In this document: piece after piece, positions 43,772-55,400 of the stretch | How the letters are laid out: each line of letters starts with the position of its first letter | Position numbering within the stretch: the stretch's first letter is position 1 | Source of the DNA: Siphonodentalium dalli | Taxonomy: Eukaryota > Mollusca > Scaphopoda > Gadilida > Siphonodentaliidae | Length of the DNA: 64,000 nucleotides | Direction: 5' to 3' | NCBI GenBank assembly: GCA_032622095.1 | Contig: CP136062.1 | Coordinates: 160,948,875 to 161,012,874 of the forward strand | Translations under genes and position numbers: made by a program | The notes under the pieces: model-generated | The model's input: the letters and a program-made list of their open reading frames with translations, nothing else | The model's database searches: none | What the model was told of the DNA's origin: nothing

Positions 43772-44078
43772 TGAGTTTAGTGTGTCTGTCATTTTCAGAA
43801 TGATGTCCCCAGAGGGTGAATTTAATGACGCTATCCCGCATAGCAGGCTAGCATCACTAAATTCACCCTCTGGGGACCTCATTCTGCTAAGGCCTCCTCA
43901 TCTTCTCTGGAAAGTTTCTTTATTATCAAATTTATGTAGAGGCCATGCAGAATGAGGTCCCAAGAGGGTGAATTTGATGATACTAGCCCGCTGTGAGGGA
44001 TAGCGTCACTAAATTCACCCTCTGGGGACCTCATTCTGCAAATAACAGGCACCATATATTCAGGTCTGGTCGATTTAT
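43772..44078. mobile_element. Family C foldback, short core
   Basis: CCTGAGTTTAGTGTGTCTG to ATATTCAGGTCTGG. Both hairpins are intact (43798-43888 and 43952-44038), separated by only about 60 bp of core (AAGTTTCTTTATTATCAAAT). Confidence 0.8.
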
Positions 44079-44079
44079 T

Positions 44080-44345
44080 TATTTCATTCCGTTGATGTAA
44101 TTGGCTGGAATTATTGACGTTTTATTTTAATGATTCATTCAATGAGCTAAGATGGAAAGATTATGGAAGATCCAACAATTCCGCTTCTAAGATATCATTA
44201 AATTGGGAACTTATTAGAATTGAAGACGTCATCTACGCCCCCAAAAATACCATATTCGTTGATTTATTTCAATCGTTAAGTTGATGAAGTCAGTTGGTTG
44301 TATCGACATTTAGTTTTAATGATTTCATTCAATGAGCCAAGTTTG
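44080..44345. repeat. Diverged ~175-bp direct repeat
   Basis: TTAATGATTCATTCAATGAG (44130) and TTAATGATTTCATTCAATGA (44314), each preceded by GATTTATTT...GTTGATG. Two copies. Confidence 0.6.
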
Positions 44346-45179
44346 CAATCTCTACCAGAGCGCATCAGCCATACTTCCTTTCTGACTTGGTCACCATCTG
44401 GGTACCATTTTAATGAAAAGTTTGACATTCTATTTATCCCACAGGGTTAGAGTGAAAGACAACAACTGGAATGCGTTAAATAGAAAAACATAATTATTTA
44501 CAGGAAGCCAATACAATAAATGTAGTGACAAATACAAACATGTGAGTGACAATTTTTTGAGGCACAAAAACTGCATATAGATGTAGGCCAAAAGGGCAGA
44601 CATCAATCGAGTGTTTATTCCCAAACAAACAAAAAAAGAGAGGGAGGGTTTTCAAAATTAGTGACTGGCTTCACCGGTTGATTTATTGGAAAGAAAGTTA
44701 ACACAACCGCTTTGCGCATCCTTTAATCTGGCAAAAAATATAGTTCCCGCGATTCTTGCTATGCGAATTATTCCAATTCGCAAACTAAATAGTATTACTG
44801 CCAAAATTCCTGTACTTTATAATTATGTTTTAATTTCATCTAAGTACTTCGCAACATCAGTATTAGCTTACTTATCTGAAATGTCATGCGTTATGGACCT
44901 ATGGTGTAGTGATCTATGCCAGTGAAAGATATCTCTCTACCAAACATGTTTGCGTTTGTACATTTAAATTCACACATCTGGTTAACCATTTGGGATAAAA
45001 TACATCGCTCTTATACGACTATGTTATATAGATAGGTTTTGTCTGCTAAAATATCCACACAGAGAGACTTAATAAGAAGCATGAAATAATAAGTTTCTCC
45101 CACACAGTGATATAATCTGTGTTAAATTTCATGACGAGAACATTGTGAAGAACGATGCTTTAGAAGGAAAGCTACCCGC
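44346..45179. other. No gene recognised
   Basis: A 79-codon frame at 44686-44925 has no supporting motif. Confidence 0.35.
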
Positions 45180-45440
45180 CAGCCCTTGCTGAATGAAATT
45201 CAAACATTTTTAAAGTGATGTGAAACACTCCAGTACGGTGATCAAATAGAAATTTAGAATAATCTTGCGCAAAGTAGTTATTTTTTATGAATATTAATCC
45301 AAATTGACAACACACACCGTCATTCTTACATTTTAATTGAATGCAATGACTCTCGATGGCGAAATGATTTGTGTTAGTTTATCGCCGATAGTTGCATCCC
45401 AAATCAAAATTTAAATATTTACAATTGACCGTAGTTCAGA
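45180..45440 (-). repeat. Family D dispersed repeat, inverted copy
   Basis: TAAAGTGATGTGAAACACTC, GATCAAATAGAAAT, CCGTCATTCTTA and GGCGAAATGATTTG are complements of the words at 28960-29110. Confidence 0.65.
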
Positions 45441-45445
45441 CAAGG

Positions 45446-45588
45446 AAATATGGCTTGTTGCCATTCATCGGAAAGCTCTCACTGAGAGCTTTCCGATGAA
45501 TGGCAACAAGCCATATTTCCGACTAAATCCTGAAAAGTTACCCATAATTCTGCTGTGGTTAAGGAGTCGATTAATTTGAGCATTACTG
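45446..45588. mobile_element. Family A MITE, 5' truncated
   Basis: Begins within the left arm (GGAAATATGGCTTGTTGCC), has an intact centre and right arm, and ends GAGCATTACTG-TA. The outer left arm is missing. Confidence 0.85.
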
Positions 45589-45590
45589 TA

Positions 45591-45782
45591 GTGCATTCTC
45601 TTATATATAGGGAACTTCACTTAATATAAGATATAGCACTGGCTTACAAGGGCAATTTAAATATTGTTTGGTCAATGTATTCTCTTATATATATGCGAGG
45701 CTCCCTACTTGCATATATAATAAAATGCATTGGCACAGGGTTTTCGCAAAAATTCTGGAAGCTTCAGTCATCGAAGGGTTAA
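45591..45782. mobile_element. Family P3, right part
   Basis: Degraded first hairpin (GTGCATTCTCTTATATATAG), second hairpin 45676-45735, then GGAAGCTTCAGTCATCGAAG GGTTAA. Directly follows the A element. Confidence 0.7.
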
Positions 45783-45801
45783 GTTCCAAGCTATTTCTCA
45801 A

Positions 45802-46052
45802 CAAGCCTTGAAATAGTGTGTCTGTCATTTGCAGAATGAGGTCCCCAGAGGGTGAATTTGGTGATGCTAGCCCGCTATGCGGGGTAGCATCACCAAATTC
45901 ACCCTCTGGGAACCTCATTCTGCTGAGGTGTAAGCAGGAGGTCCCCAGAGGGTGAATTTGGTGATGCTAGCCCGCTATGCGGGGTGGCATCACTAAATTC
46001 ACCCTCTGGGGACCTCATTCTGCAAATGACACACACACTATTTCAAGGCTTG
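45802..46052. mobile_element. Family C, short form, perfect 8-bp duplication
   Basis: TTTCTCAA at 45794-45801 and 46053-46060. CAAGCCTTGAAATAGTGTGT to CACTATTTCAAGGCTTG. Two complete hairpins (45833-45921, 45937-46023) sit almost back to back; the core is reduced to GAGGTGTAAG. This copy and 28292-28498 fix the element ends. Confidence 0.93.
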
Positions 46053-46060
46053 TTTCTCAA

Positions 46061-46309
46061 GGGCATTGAGTCTGACATAATCTCCATTTGTCATAAGCGT
46101 GTTTGTTCTGTCAATAACCACTATACTGGCTTCTATTCTTTTGATTTAACTTGACCGACATATGACTGTAGACTGTGAACAGCTTGATTTTGTCAGCATC
46201 AATTTTTGTGGTTTCTTATTAAAAGTTCATTTTGTGGGGACGTGAATTCATGGATCTAGGTATCATATTTATCCACATTGATCAACATGTCCAACAATAG
46301 CAGGTTTAT
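46061..46309. other. No gene recognised
   Basis: Nothing supported. Confidence 0.35.
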
Positions 46310-46398
46310 ATGACAACAAGCCATATTTCCGACTAAATCCTGAAAAGTTACCCATGATTCTGCTGTGGTTAAGGGGTTGATTACTGCGGGCATTGCTG
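46310..46398. mobile_element. Family A MITE, right arm only
   Basis: GGCAACAAGCC-type start (TGACAACAAGCCATATTTCC) to GCGGGCATTGCTG-TA; one change in the terminal CATTACTG. Confidence 0.7.
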
Positions 46399-47208
46399 TA
46401 AATTGGACATCCAGGTATTTCGCAGCCCCCACGAGCATTACGCAATCAAGTATAATTTCACTCTCTGGCGATGTAGTTATTTATTGTTTTATGTAACATG
46501 TACATGGTATTTATCCCCAGGGGCCTGTGGGTGAAACCATTAGCCTTTATCTAGAGACCAGTTCATGGCCATTTTTTATAAAAAATATTGAAGGGATCAG
46601 ACGATGTATTATATTAAGCCTTGTCACTGGTTCGCGATTTTCAAGATGGCCGATGGTTCCATATGGTCCGATTCCTAGCATTTTACCCAACCCACCGGTA
46701 AAAGGTCAAAGTTAAGAAGTAGCTAGCATCCATTTGTAAACATTCAACAGTGCGAGCATTTTTTTATCAGCATTTGATGGTATAATTTCAGTTATTCTGA
46801 GTGCAACTACGTGTTTAAGAATTGTTTTATGGCCATGTCATCTACAGAGTTAGGATCTGGTGACGATGCGGACATTCAGACGTTTAAGCGATGGACGCCT
46901 CCTTTTGTCAACGAACTTTCTCATAATTTACTGATAAAATAGCGAGTATTTGCGATAAAAACAATAACGCAAAAACATATATGTGATACACTCAATCCAT
47001 CTACTGCGCGAAACCTACGTGTTGTATGTATTCAGGGTGATTGTTTAATTAGTTTTATGAAGTTGTCGCACCTGCGATTCGATAACGAACGGTTGCTATA
47101 TTATTTTTGGAATTCCCAGACTGGAGCCATATGCTAAAAATAGATGCTACTTCTTAACTTTGACCTCCGGAGACCAAATGGTGGATTCACCGTGAGTTAG
47201 TGATTTAT
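46399..47208. other. No gene; distant inverted words
   Basis: AAAGTTAAGAAGTAGC near 46710 is mirrored by GCTACTTCTTAACTTTGACC near 47148, with CATCCATTTG/CAAATGG words at the outer edges. Arms are short; a decayed foldback is possible. Confidence 0.4.
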
Positions 47209-47412
47209 TTAACCCTTTCATGATGATAGCTGCGTTGGTGCAGCATTAAAGATCATGTGCCAGTGCATTCTCTTATATACGCGAGTCTCCCATAGGCCAT
47301 TGTATTCTCTTATATATGCGAGGCTCCCTATGTGAGACTCACATATATAAGAGAATGAATTGGCACAGGGTTTTTGCAAAATTTCAGGAAGCTCCAGTCA
47401 TAGAAAGGATAA
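47209..47412. mobile_element. Family P3 MITE, compacted
   Basis: TTAACCCTTTCATGATGATA left, CAGTCATAGAAAGGATAA right. The first hairpin lost its second arm (CCCATAGG joins CCATTGTATTC). Confidence 0.78.
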
Positions 47413-47439
47413 CCAATATGAATAGACCACTGACAAACA

Positions 47440-47890
47440 ACTGATATTTTTAATAACAGGGAACAATTCTTGGATGGCAGGGAACTGGTCTTTGATGGCA
47501 GGGAACTGGTCTTTGATGGCTTTGATTTTGATAACATCACAAACCGTGACATAATATTTAACTGGGCTGGGAACAGGTCGTTGATGGAGGTTTAATTGAC
47601 TCGTGGACAAACATATTGGCAGGTCATATTGTAACTGTGGCTAACACTTGTTGACTATTAATCCCTGATGTCTGATTCCGCCTCAGTTGTAATGATAACA
47701 ACCATTTGTGCTGTGATGAAAACTCTCTGGAACCAGTGGGGATTCCCGCCGGCAAGTGACAGAAATTCCAATGGTCCATGCACAAAAGAGCGAAATCAAT
47801 TACGATGGAATATTTAATGTATGGCGCGCCTTACTGTTCCATGCAGCCATCTTAATGGGTTTTTCGCGATGATCGCCATGTTTTAAATGT
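47440..47890. repeat. Segmental duplication, copy 1
   Basis: 47560-47880 matches 48568-48876 at roughly 90% (GGAGGTTTAATTGACTC, ATGGTCCATGCACAAAAGAG, ATGTATGGCG.GCCTTACTGT). The left part also has two tandem GGCAGGGAACTGGTCTTTGA units (47477, 47499). No conserved frame between the two copies, so likely non-coding. Confidence 0.85.
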
Positions 47891-47991
47891 CGTCGTTGAT
47901 ATGTATTTGTCTGGAAGATCAGTATGTTTTCGACATCGTTTAATATATAGCATCACAATCAAAATTGTTTAACTTGGCAGGGAACTGGTCT

Positions 47992-48567
47992 TTAACCCTT
48001 TACCCAACAAACCGGCCAAAACCGGCCAAATAAAGCTTCAACAGCCTAAAATATCTTCGGTCTGTCTCAATAGAACCATACAAATATGGATATCATTGGA
48101 ATCGGCTCCTTGACCACATTGTGATAGTTACAGTTATGCCCTGTGCCAATGCATTATATTATAGCTCAAACTTTACAAAGTAAAGCTAAAAAGGCACATA
48201 TAATAAAAATAATACATGCAGTTTTTGTTTGAATATCTTCAACATCTCATTCGTGTCTGGAAAGAGCTATTGAATTTTCACTAGTGGCCACTTGTGAAAA
48301 TTTTATATTTCTTTACAGACACTCGTAAGATATTTTGGTATTCAAACACAAAAACTGTAGTTATTTCTATATTTTAAAACAAGCTTAATCAATATTTTAC
48401 AGGTTGGCTTCAACTTAAATAACATCAAATGATACTTTTTGGTTATAACTTCATCATAAACTCAATCAAAACAATTGTTCTCTTATATATGCGAGGCGAC
48501 CTATGGTCGACTCGCATATATAAGAGAATGCATTGGCACATGGCCCTTCTGTTGGGTAAAGGGTTAA
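47992..48567. mobile_element. Family P1 MITE with exchanged core
   Basis: TTAACCCTTTACCCAACAAA left, GTTGGGTAAAGGGTTAA right. After TGCCAATGCATT the usual hairpin and spacer are replaced by about 310 bp of unrelated DNA (48157-48478) that is itself an imperfect inverted repeat. Normal P1 sequence resumes at TTCTCTTATATATGCGAGGC. Confidence 0.82.
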
Positions 48568-48880
48568 CTGGGCAGGGAACAGGTCATTGATGGAGGTTTA
48601 ATTGACTCCCAGAAAAACATATTGGCAGGTTGTGTTGTAGCTATCGCTAACACTTGTTGACAATCCCCAACAGCTGATTCCACCTTAGTTGTAATGACAA
48701 CAACCAATTGTGCTGTGATGAAAACTCTCTCAGAAACCAGTGGGGATTCTCGCCAGCAAATGACAGAAATTCCAATGGTCCATGCACAAAAGAGCGAAAT
48801 CAATTATGATGGAGTATTTAATGTATGGCGTGCCTTACTGTTCCATGCAGCCATCTTAATGGGTTTCTCGCAATGATTGA
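48568..48880. repeat. Segmental duplication, copy 2
   Basis: Partner of 47560-47880. The P1 MITE lies directly at its left edge, between ACTGGTCT and CTGGGCAGGG. Confidence 0.85.
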
Positions 48881-49002
48881 AGTGTTTTATTTGTCGTCTC
48901 TTGATGAAATTCTTTATAATATTCAAAGATCTATTTAGGGTTCCAGGCTAAATTTTAATGAAACGTATTTTTCTCTTTATTTGGATTCCAGTGTATAACG
49001 TA

Positions 49003-49197
49003 CAGTAATGCCCTAAGTAATCGACCCCTTAACCACAGCAGAATTATGGGTAACTTTTCAGGATTTAGTCGGAAATATGGCTTGTTGCCATTCATCGGAA
49101 AGCTCTCGGGGAGAGCTTTCCGATGAATGGCAACAAGCCATATTTCCGACTAAATCCTGAAAAGGGGTTAAGGGGTCGATTACTTAGGGCATTACTG
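49003..49197. mobile_element. Family A palindromic MITE
   Basis: TA-CAGTAATGCCC...GGGCATTACTG-TA. The right arm lost TTACCCATAATTCTGCTG (about 18 bp). Confidence 0.88.
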
Positions 49198-49212
49198 TAA
49201 CATGCTTGGAAC

Positions 49213-49562
49213 AAGCCTGATTAGAGTGTGCCTGTCACTTGTAAAATGAAGTCCCCAGAAGGTGAATTTAGTGATGCTATCCCACATAGTGGGCTAACTT
49301 CACCTAATTCACCCTCTGGGGACCTCATTCTGCATGGCCTTATATAATTTGGGAGACATAGACTCAGATTTGACGTTCCCAAATGGTGAATATTGTGATT
49401 AACACCCATTTGGAACCTCGACTATGCAATGTGTCTTCTGCCAATTTGGGGATATAGAGAAACTAAACTAAGAAATAAAAGAATAAAGAAATAGAATCTA
49501 TGTGAAGAGGTTTCTATAATAAATAAACTTTCCAGAGAAGATGAAGCCTAAGCAGAATGAGC
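49213..49562. mobile_element. Family C, left hairpin and variant core
   Basis: CAAGCCTGATTAGAGTGTGC to GAAGCCTAAGCAGAATGAG. The right hairpin is gone, replaced by the exon-like segment. Confidence 0.75.
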
Positions 49563-49788
49563 AGTATAGACTATGGATCGATGCCCACAGTACGGTTCTT
49601 TAATTTGCACACATAGTTGAACACAGGACAGCCATTAACATCCCCACCTGATGAGATGGTGTAATTAAACCACAGTGTCATCGCTGTGCACGAGGGTCGG
49701 AGAGGATTACCACTTAACTCCACATCAGTAGCAGCATGTACCCCTACTGATTTCACTCCCTGCTTTACATCCAAGGAAGCTTGGGATT
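49563..49788 (-). pseudogene. Possible decayed host exon
   Basis: On the minus strand an open frame (49786 to 49571) reads in part SCTAMTLWFNYTISSGG and CPVFNYVCKLKNRTVG, with three cysteines and glycosylation-like NYT and NRT sites. This is more protein-like than neighbouring frames. It ends in a stop at 49571. A diverged copy of its first 23 codons lies at 52258-52325. No splice sites or family are certain, so I do not name a product. Confidence 0.3.
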
Positions 49789-50133
49789 CAAGTCTGGTAA
49801 TAGTGTGTCTGACATTTGAAGAATGGGGTCCCCAGAGGGTGAATTTAGTGATGCTACCCCATACAGCAAGCTAGCATCACCAAATTCATACACTGGGGAC
49901 CTCATTCCGCTTATGCCTCATCTTCTGGGAAGTCTCTATAGTCTCAAATTAACATTGTTTTTAGTTACTTTTTCTCTTTTTTTTCAGTTTTTATATCCTA
50001 TAATTTGCAGAAGATAAAATGTATAATCGAGGTGACTAATGGTGAACATCACCAACTTCAACTGGGGAACTTTAATCTGATCCCAAGTCTCCCATAGCAG
50101 TTGAGATCTAAGCAGACACTATTTTCTGGCTTG
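49789..50133. mobile_element. Family C, right hairpin deleted
   Basis: CAAGTCTGGTAATAGTGTGT, left hairpin (49824-49910), full core, then GATCTAAGCAG joined directly to ACACTATTTTCTGGCTTG. Confidence 0.78.
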
Positions 50134-50727
50134 CTTGCATTAACAGGTAATATGGATCCCCAGGAAACCTATTTAAACCTAATTGGTTAAACAGCTAGTG
50201 CCGCAATAAACAGATTTTTTTTTTTTATAGATAATTGATCTTGGCCAGGCAATTCAGATCTTGTTGTTCAATAATGTGTTTTTTTTATAATGATAAAATG
50301 CATTACATTTGCACTTGCTAATGGACTAACAGTGCCACGTTAAACAGATTTGGTTCTTTTGATAATTGATCTTGGTGAAGCCAATTCAAATGACGTGCAT
50401 TTTTATTCTGTGCAGCAATCTTGGAGACACATAAATGGAGCACTACCACAACAATTGACCAACAGCAGACTTGTCCATAAATTTCACAAGATTTTGGGTT
50501 GAGGTATAATGAGTTGAGGTATTTCTTCCCATAAAACTGTATTAATAGTGGAAAACAGAGACTTTGTCATCAAATATTTTCTTCGCCGCTGTGACCACAT
50601 GCTTCATACATGTATTTTAATCAGCTTGAACAAAAACCATGCATATAAAAAAGTATATATTTTTTACAATATTGAGGAAAAAGTTGTATGAGGGGTTCCT
50701 ATAAACCAGGCTATTAATTGCTGTTGC
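50134..50727. other. No gene; short direct repeat
   Basis: GATAATTGATCTTGG followed by CAATTCA and AACAGATTT preceding occurs near 50212 and 50345, a roughly 130-bp diverged duplicate. Confidence 0.5.
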
Positions 50728-51127
50728 TTAACCCTTTACCCAACAAACCGGCCAAAACCGGCCAAATAAAGCTTCAACAGCCTAAAATATCTTGGGTCTG
50801 TCTCAATAAAACCATACAAATATGGATATCATTGGAATCGGCTCATTGACCACATTGTGGTGGTTATAGTTATGCCCTGTGCCAATGCATTCTCATATAT
50901 ATGCGAGTCGACCATAGGTCGCCTTGCATATATAAGAGAATGCATTGGCCTAAAAAAAATCTTTTTTTAACACTTTTTACCATTTTTTCTTACATTCTTT
51001 AACAATTTTATAATTTTTAATGTGTTAAGCCAATGCATTCTCTTATATATGCGAGGCGACCTATGGTCGACTCGCATATATAAGAGAATGCATTGGCACA
51101 GGGCCGTTCTGTTGGGTAAAGGGTTAA
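50728..51127. mobile_element. Family P1 MITE
   Basis: TTAACCCTTTACCCAACAAA left, GTTGGGTAAAGGGTTAA right, two hairpins (50881-50950, 51029-51100). Nearly identical in layout to 1361-1760. Confidence 0.9.
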
Positions 51128-51137
51128 TATGCTTCAA

Positions 51138-51700
51138 TGTTCAAGCCTGCAAATAGAGTGAGGTCCACAGAGGGGGGATTTAGTAATGCTATCTGGCACA
51201 GTGGGCAAGCATCACCAAATTCACCATCTGGGAACCTCATTATGCTTAGGTCTTAACTGCTTTGGGAGACCTAGGATCAGATTGAAGTTCCCTATTTGAA
51301 GTTGGTGATGTTTAGTCACCTTGATTATGCATTTTATCTTCTGCAAATTAGGGGATATAGAAACTGAACAGAAGGGAATAGGAAACTAAAAACAATGTTA
51401 ATTTGAGAAAATAGATACATCCCAGAAGATGAGGCCTAATTAGTCATCTTGATTATGCATTTAATCTTCTGCAAATTAGGATATATAGAAACTGAACAGA
51501 TGCGGGCTAGCATCAACTAATTCACCCTATGAAAACCTCATCCTGCTTAGGCCTCAACTGCTATGGGGGACCTAGGATAAGATTTAAGTTCCCCAGTTGA
51601 AGTTGATGTTCACCCATTAGTCAACTCGATTATGCAATTCATCTTCTGCAAATGAGGTGATATAGAAACTGAACAGCTGCGGGATGGCATCACTAAATTC
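51138..51700. mobile_element. Family C, degenerate with core duplications
   Basis: AAGCCTGCAAATAGAGTGAG start and hairpin remnants, then the core segment TTAGTCACCTTGATTATGCA...TATAGAAACTGAACAGA appears three times (51313, 51439, 51618), interleaved with hairpin arms. Rearranged by repeated unequal exchange. Confidence 0.65.
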
Positions 51701-52257
51701 TGCATACTTGTTAATGTTACTGCATATTACATTAATATAATGAAGGCGATTTTTAATTCCATGCCATGATTTGCGAGACGCCAAATTTGGACGTAAATTA
51801 TCAATAACTTAATTGTGCTGATGTCAATAACTGTGCGACTCTTCTGTCACCCTGTGGATGTTAGTAAGTAAAAGGTTTCATCTAAATTAACTTCCTACAT
51901 CGATCATCGCATAAGATGAATTCTAATTTAAAAGATCGTCTCAAGTTGTCTGTATTTAAATTGCTTTTGTAAATGCTTTTACGTGGTTTAAGTCACAGAT
52001 CATGACCGATGGCCTTCACAGTGGGTATTGCTGTTAAAATAGTCACATCCGTTAAAATGCCATAAACAGAAAGAATATTAAAATATAGACAGATTTTGTT
52101 CTTATACCAATCATAAATATCACATAAATAGTACGTTATTGTCAAGTTTGTATGCTTTGTTATTTAAACAAAAGCCAAAAATGTTACATAACCTGGCTTT
52201 TGTTTACATAACACAGCCTACGAACTTGACAATAGTTTTATATTATTCCAGTGCTTT
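51701..52257. other. No gene; small inverted repeat
   Basis: TATTGTCAAGTTTGTATGCT (52137) is mirrored by GAACTTGACAATA (52213), with AAAAGCCAAA and TTTTG near the centre: a roughly 100-bp decayed hairpin. Confidence 0.45.
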
Positions 52258-52455
52258 AACTCCACATCAGTAATAGCACCTACCCCTACTGATTTCACTC
52301 ACTGCTTTACATCCAAGGAAGCTTGGGATTCAAGTCTGGAAATAGTGTGTCTGACATTTGAAGAATGAGGTCCCCAGAGGGTGAATTTAGTGATGCTACA
52401 CTGCACAGTGGGATAGCATCACCAAATCCATACACTGGTGACCTCAGTCTGCTTA
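52258..52455. repeat. Duplicate of 49713-49920 (exon-like segment plus family C left hairpin)
   Basis: TTTAACTCCACATCAGTAAT...CAAGGAAGCTTGGGATTC then CAAGTCTGGAAATAGTG (C terminus at 52334) and its hairpin to CTCAGTCTGCTTAG. It parallels 49713-49920 with about 90% identity and stops where the minisatellite starts. Confidence 0.85.
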
Positions 52456-55400
52456 GATAGATATATATGATAAGGAGTTAGATATGTATGATAAGGAGAT
52501 AGATATGTATGATAACGAGATAGATATGTATGATAAGGAGATAGATATGTATGATAAGGAGATAGATATGTATGATAAGGAGATAGATATGTATGATAAG
52601 GAGATAGATATGTATGATAAGGAGATAGATATGTATGATAAGGATATAGATTTGTATGATAAGGAGATAGATATGTATGATAAGGAGATAGATATGTATG
52701 ATAAGGAGATAGATATGTATGATAACAAGATAGATATGTATGATAAGGAGATAGATATGTATGATAAGGAGATAGATATGTATGATAACGAGATAGATAT
52801 GTATGATAAGGAGATAGATATGTATGATAAGGAGATAGATATGTATGATAAGGAGATATATTTGTATGATAAGGAGTTAGATATGTATGATAAGGAGTTA
52901 GATGTATATGATAAGGAGATAGATTTGTATGATAAGGAGATAGATATGTATGATAAGGAGATAGATATGTATGATAAGGAGATAGATATGTATGATAAGG
53001 AGATAGATATGTATGATAAGGAGATAGATATGTATGATAAGGAGATATATTTGTATGATAAGGAGTTAGATATGTATGATAAGGAGTTAGATGTATATGA
53101 TAAGGAGTTAGATGTATATGATAAGGAGTTAGATGTATATGATAAGGAGATAGATATGTATGATAAGGAGATAGATATGTATGATAAGGAGTTAGATGTA
53201 TATGATAAGGAGTTAGATGTATATGATAAGGAGATATATTTGTATGATAAGGAGATAGATATATATGATAAGGAGTTAGATGTATATGATAAGGAGTTAG
53301 ATGTATATGATAAGGATATAGATATGTATGATAAGGAGATAGATTTGTATGATAAGGAGATATATATGTATGATAAGGAGATAGATATGTATGATAACAA
53401 GATAGATATGTATGATAACGAGATAGATATGTATGATAAGGAGATAGATATGTATGATAACGAGATAGATATGTATGATAAGGAGATAGATATGTATGAT
53501 AAGGAGATAGATATGTATGATAACAAGATAGATATGTATGATAAGGAGATAGATATGTATGATAAGGAGATAGATATGTATGATAAGGAGATAGATATGT
53601 ATGATAAGGAGATAGATATGTATGATAAGGAGATAGATATGTATGATAAGGAGATAGATATGTATGATAACAAGATAGATATGTATGATAAGGAGATAGA
53701 TATGTATGATAAGGAGATAGATATGTATGATAAGGAGATAGATATGTATGATAAGGAGATAGATATGTATGATAAGGAGATAGATATGTATGATAAGGAG
53801 ATAGATATGTATGATAACGAGATAGATATATATGATAAGGAGATAGATTTGTATGATAAGGAGATAGATTTGTATGATAAGGAGATAGATATGTATGATA
53901 AGGAGTTAGATGTATATGATAAGGAGTTAGATGTATATGATAAGGAGATATATTTGTATGATAAGGAGATAGATATATATGATAAGGAGTTAGATGTATA
54001 TGATAAGGAGTTAGATGTATATGATAAGGAGATAGATATGTATGATAAGGAGATAGATATGTATGATAAGGAGATAGATTTGTATGATAAGGAGATAGAT
54101 TTGTATGATAACGAGATAGATATGTATGATAAGGAGATAGATATGTATGATAAGGAGATAGATATGTATGATAAGGAGATAGATATGTATGATAAGGAGA
54201 TAGATATGTATGATAAGGAGATAGATATGTATGATAAGGAGATAGATATGTATGATAAGGAGATAGATATGTATGATAAGGTGATAGATATGTATGATAA
54301 GGAGATAGATATGTATGATAAGGAGATAGATATGTATGATAACGAGATAGATATGTATGATAAGGAGATAGATATGTATGATAAGGAGATAGATATGTAT
54401 GATAAGGAGATAGATATGTATGATAAGGAGATAGATATGTATGATAAGGAGATAGATATGTATGATAAGGAGATATATTTGTATGATAAGGAGATAGATA
54501 TATATGATAAGGAGATAGATTTGTATGATAAGGAGATAGATTTGTATGATAAGGAGATAGATATGTATGATAAGGAGTTAGATGTATATGATAAGGAGTT
54601 AGATGTATATGATAAGGAGATATATTTGTATGATAAGGAGATAGATATATATGATAAGGAGTTAGATGTATATGATAAGGAGTTAGATGTATATGATAAG
54701 GAGATAGATATGTATGATAAGGAGATAGATATGTATGATAAGGAGATAGATTTGTATGATAAGGAGATAGATATGTATGATAAGGAGATAGATATGTATG
54801 ATAACGAGATAGATATGTATGATAACGACATAGATATGTATGATAAGGAGATAGATATGTATGATAAGGAGATAGATATGTATGATAAGGAGATAGATAT
54901 GTATGATAAGGAGATAGATATGTATGATAAGGAGATAGATATGTATGATAAGGAGATATATTTGTATGATAAGGAGATAGATATATATGATAACGAGATA
55001 GATTTGTATGATAAGGAGATAGATTTGTATGATAAGGAGATAGATATGTATGATAAGGAGTTAGATGTATATGATAAGGAGTTAGATGTATATGATAAGG
55101 AGATATATTTGTATGATAAGGAGATAGATATATATGATAAGGAGTTAGATGTATATGATAAGGAGTTAGATGTATATGATAAGGAGATAGATATGTATGA
55201 TAAGGAGATAGATATGTATGATAAGGAGATAGATTTGTATGATAAGGAGATAGATATGTATGATAAGGAGATAGACATGTATGATAACGAGATAGATATG
55301 TATGATAACGAGATAGATATGTATGATAAGGAGATAGATATGTATGATAAGGAGATAGATATGTATGATAAGGAGATAGATATGTATGATAAGGAGATAG

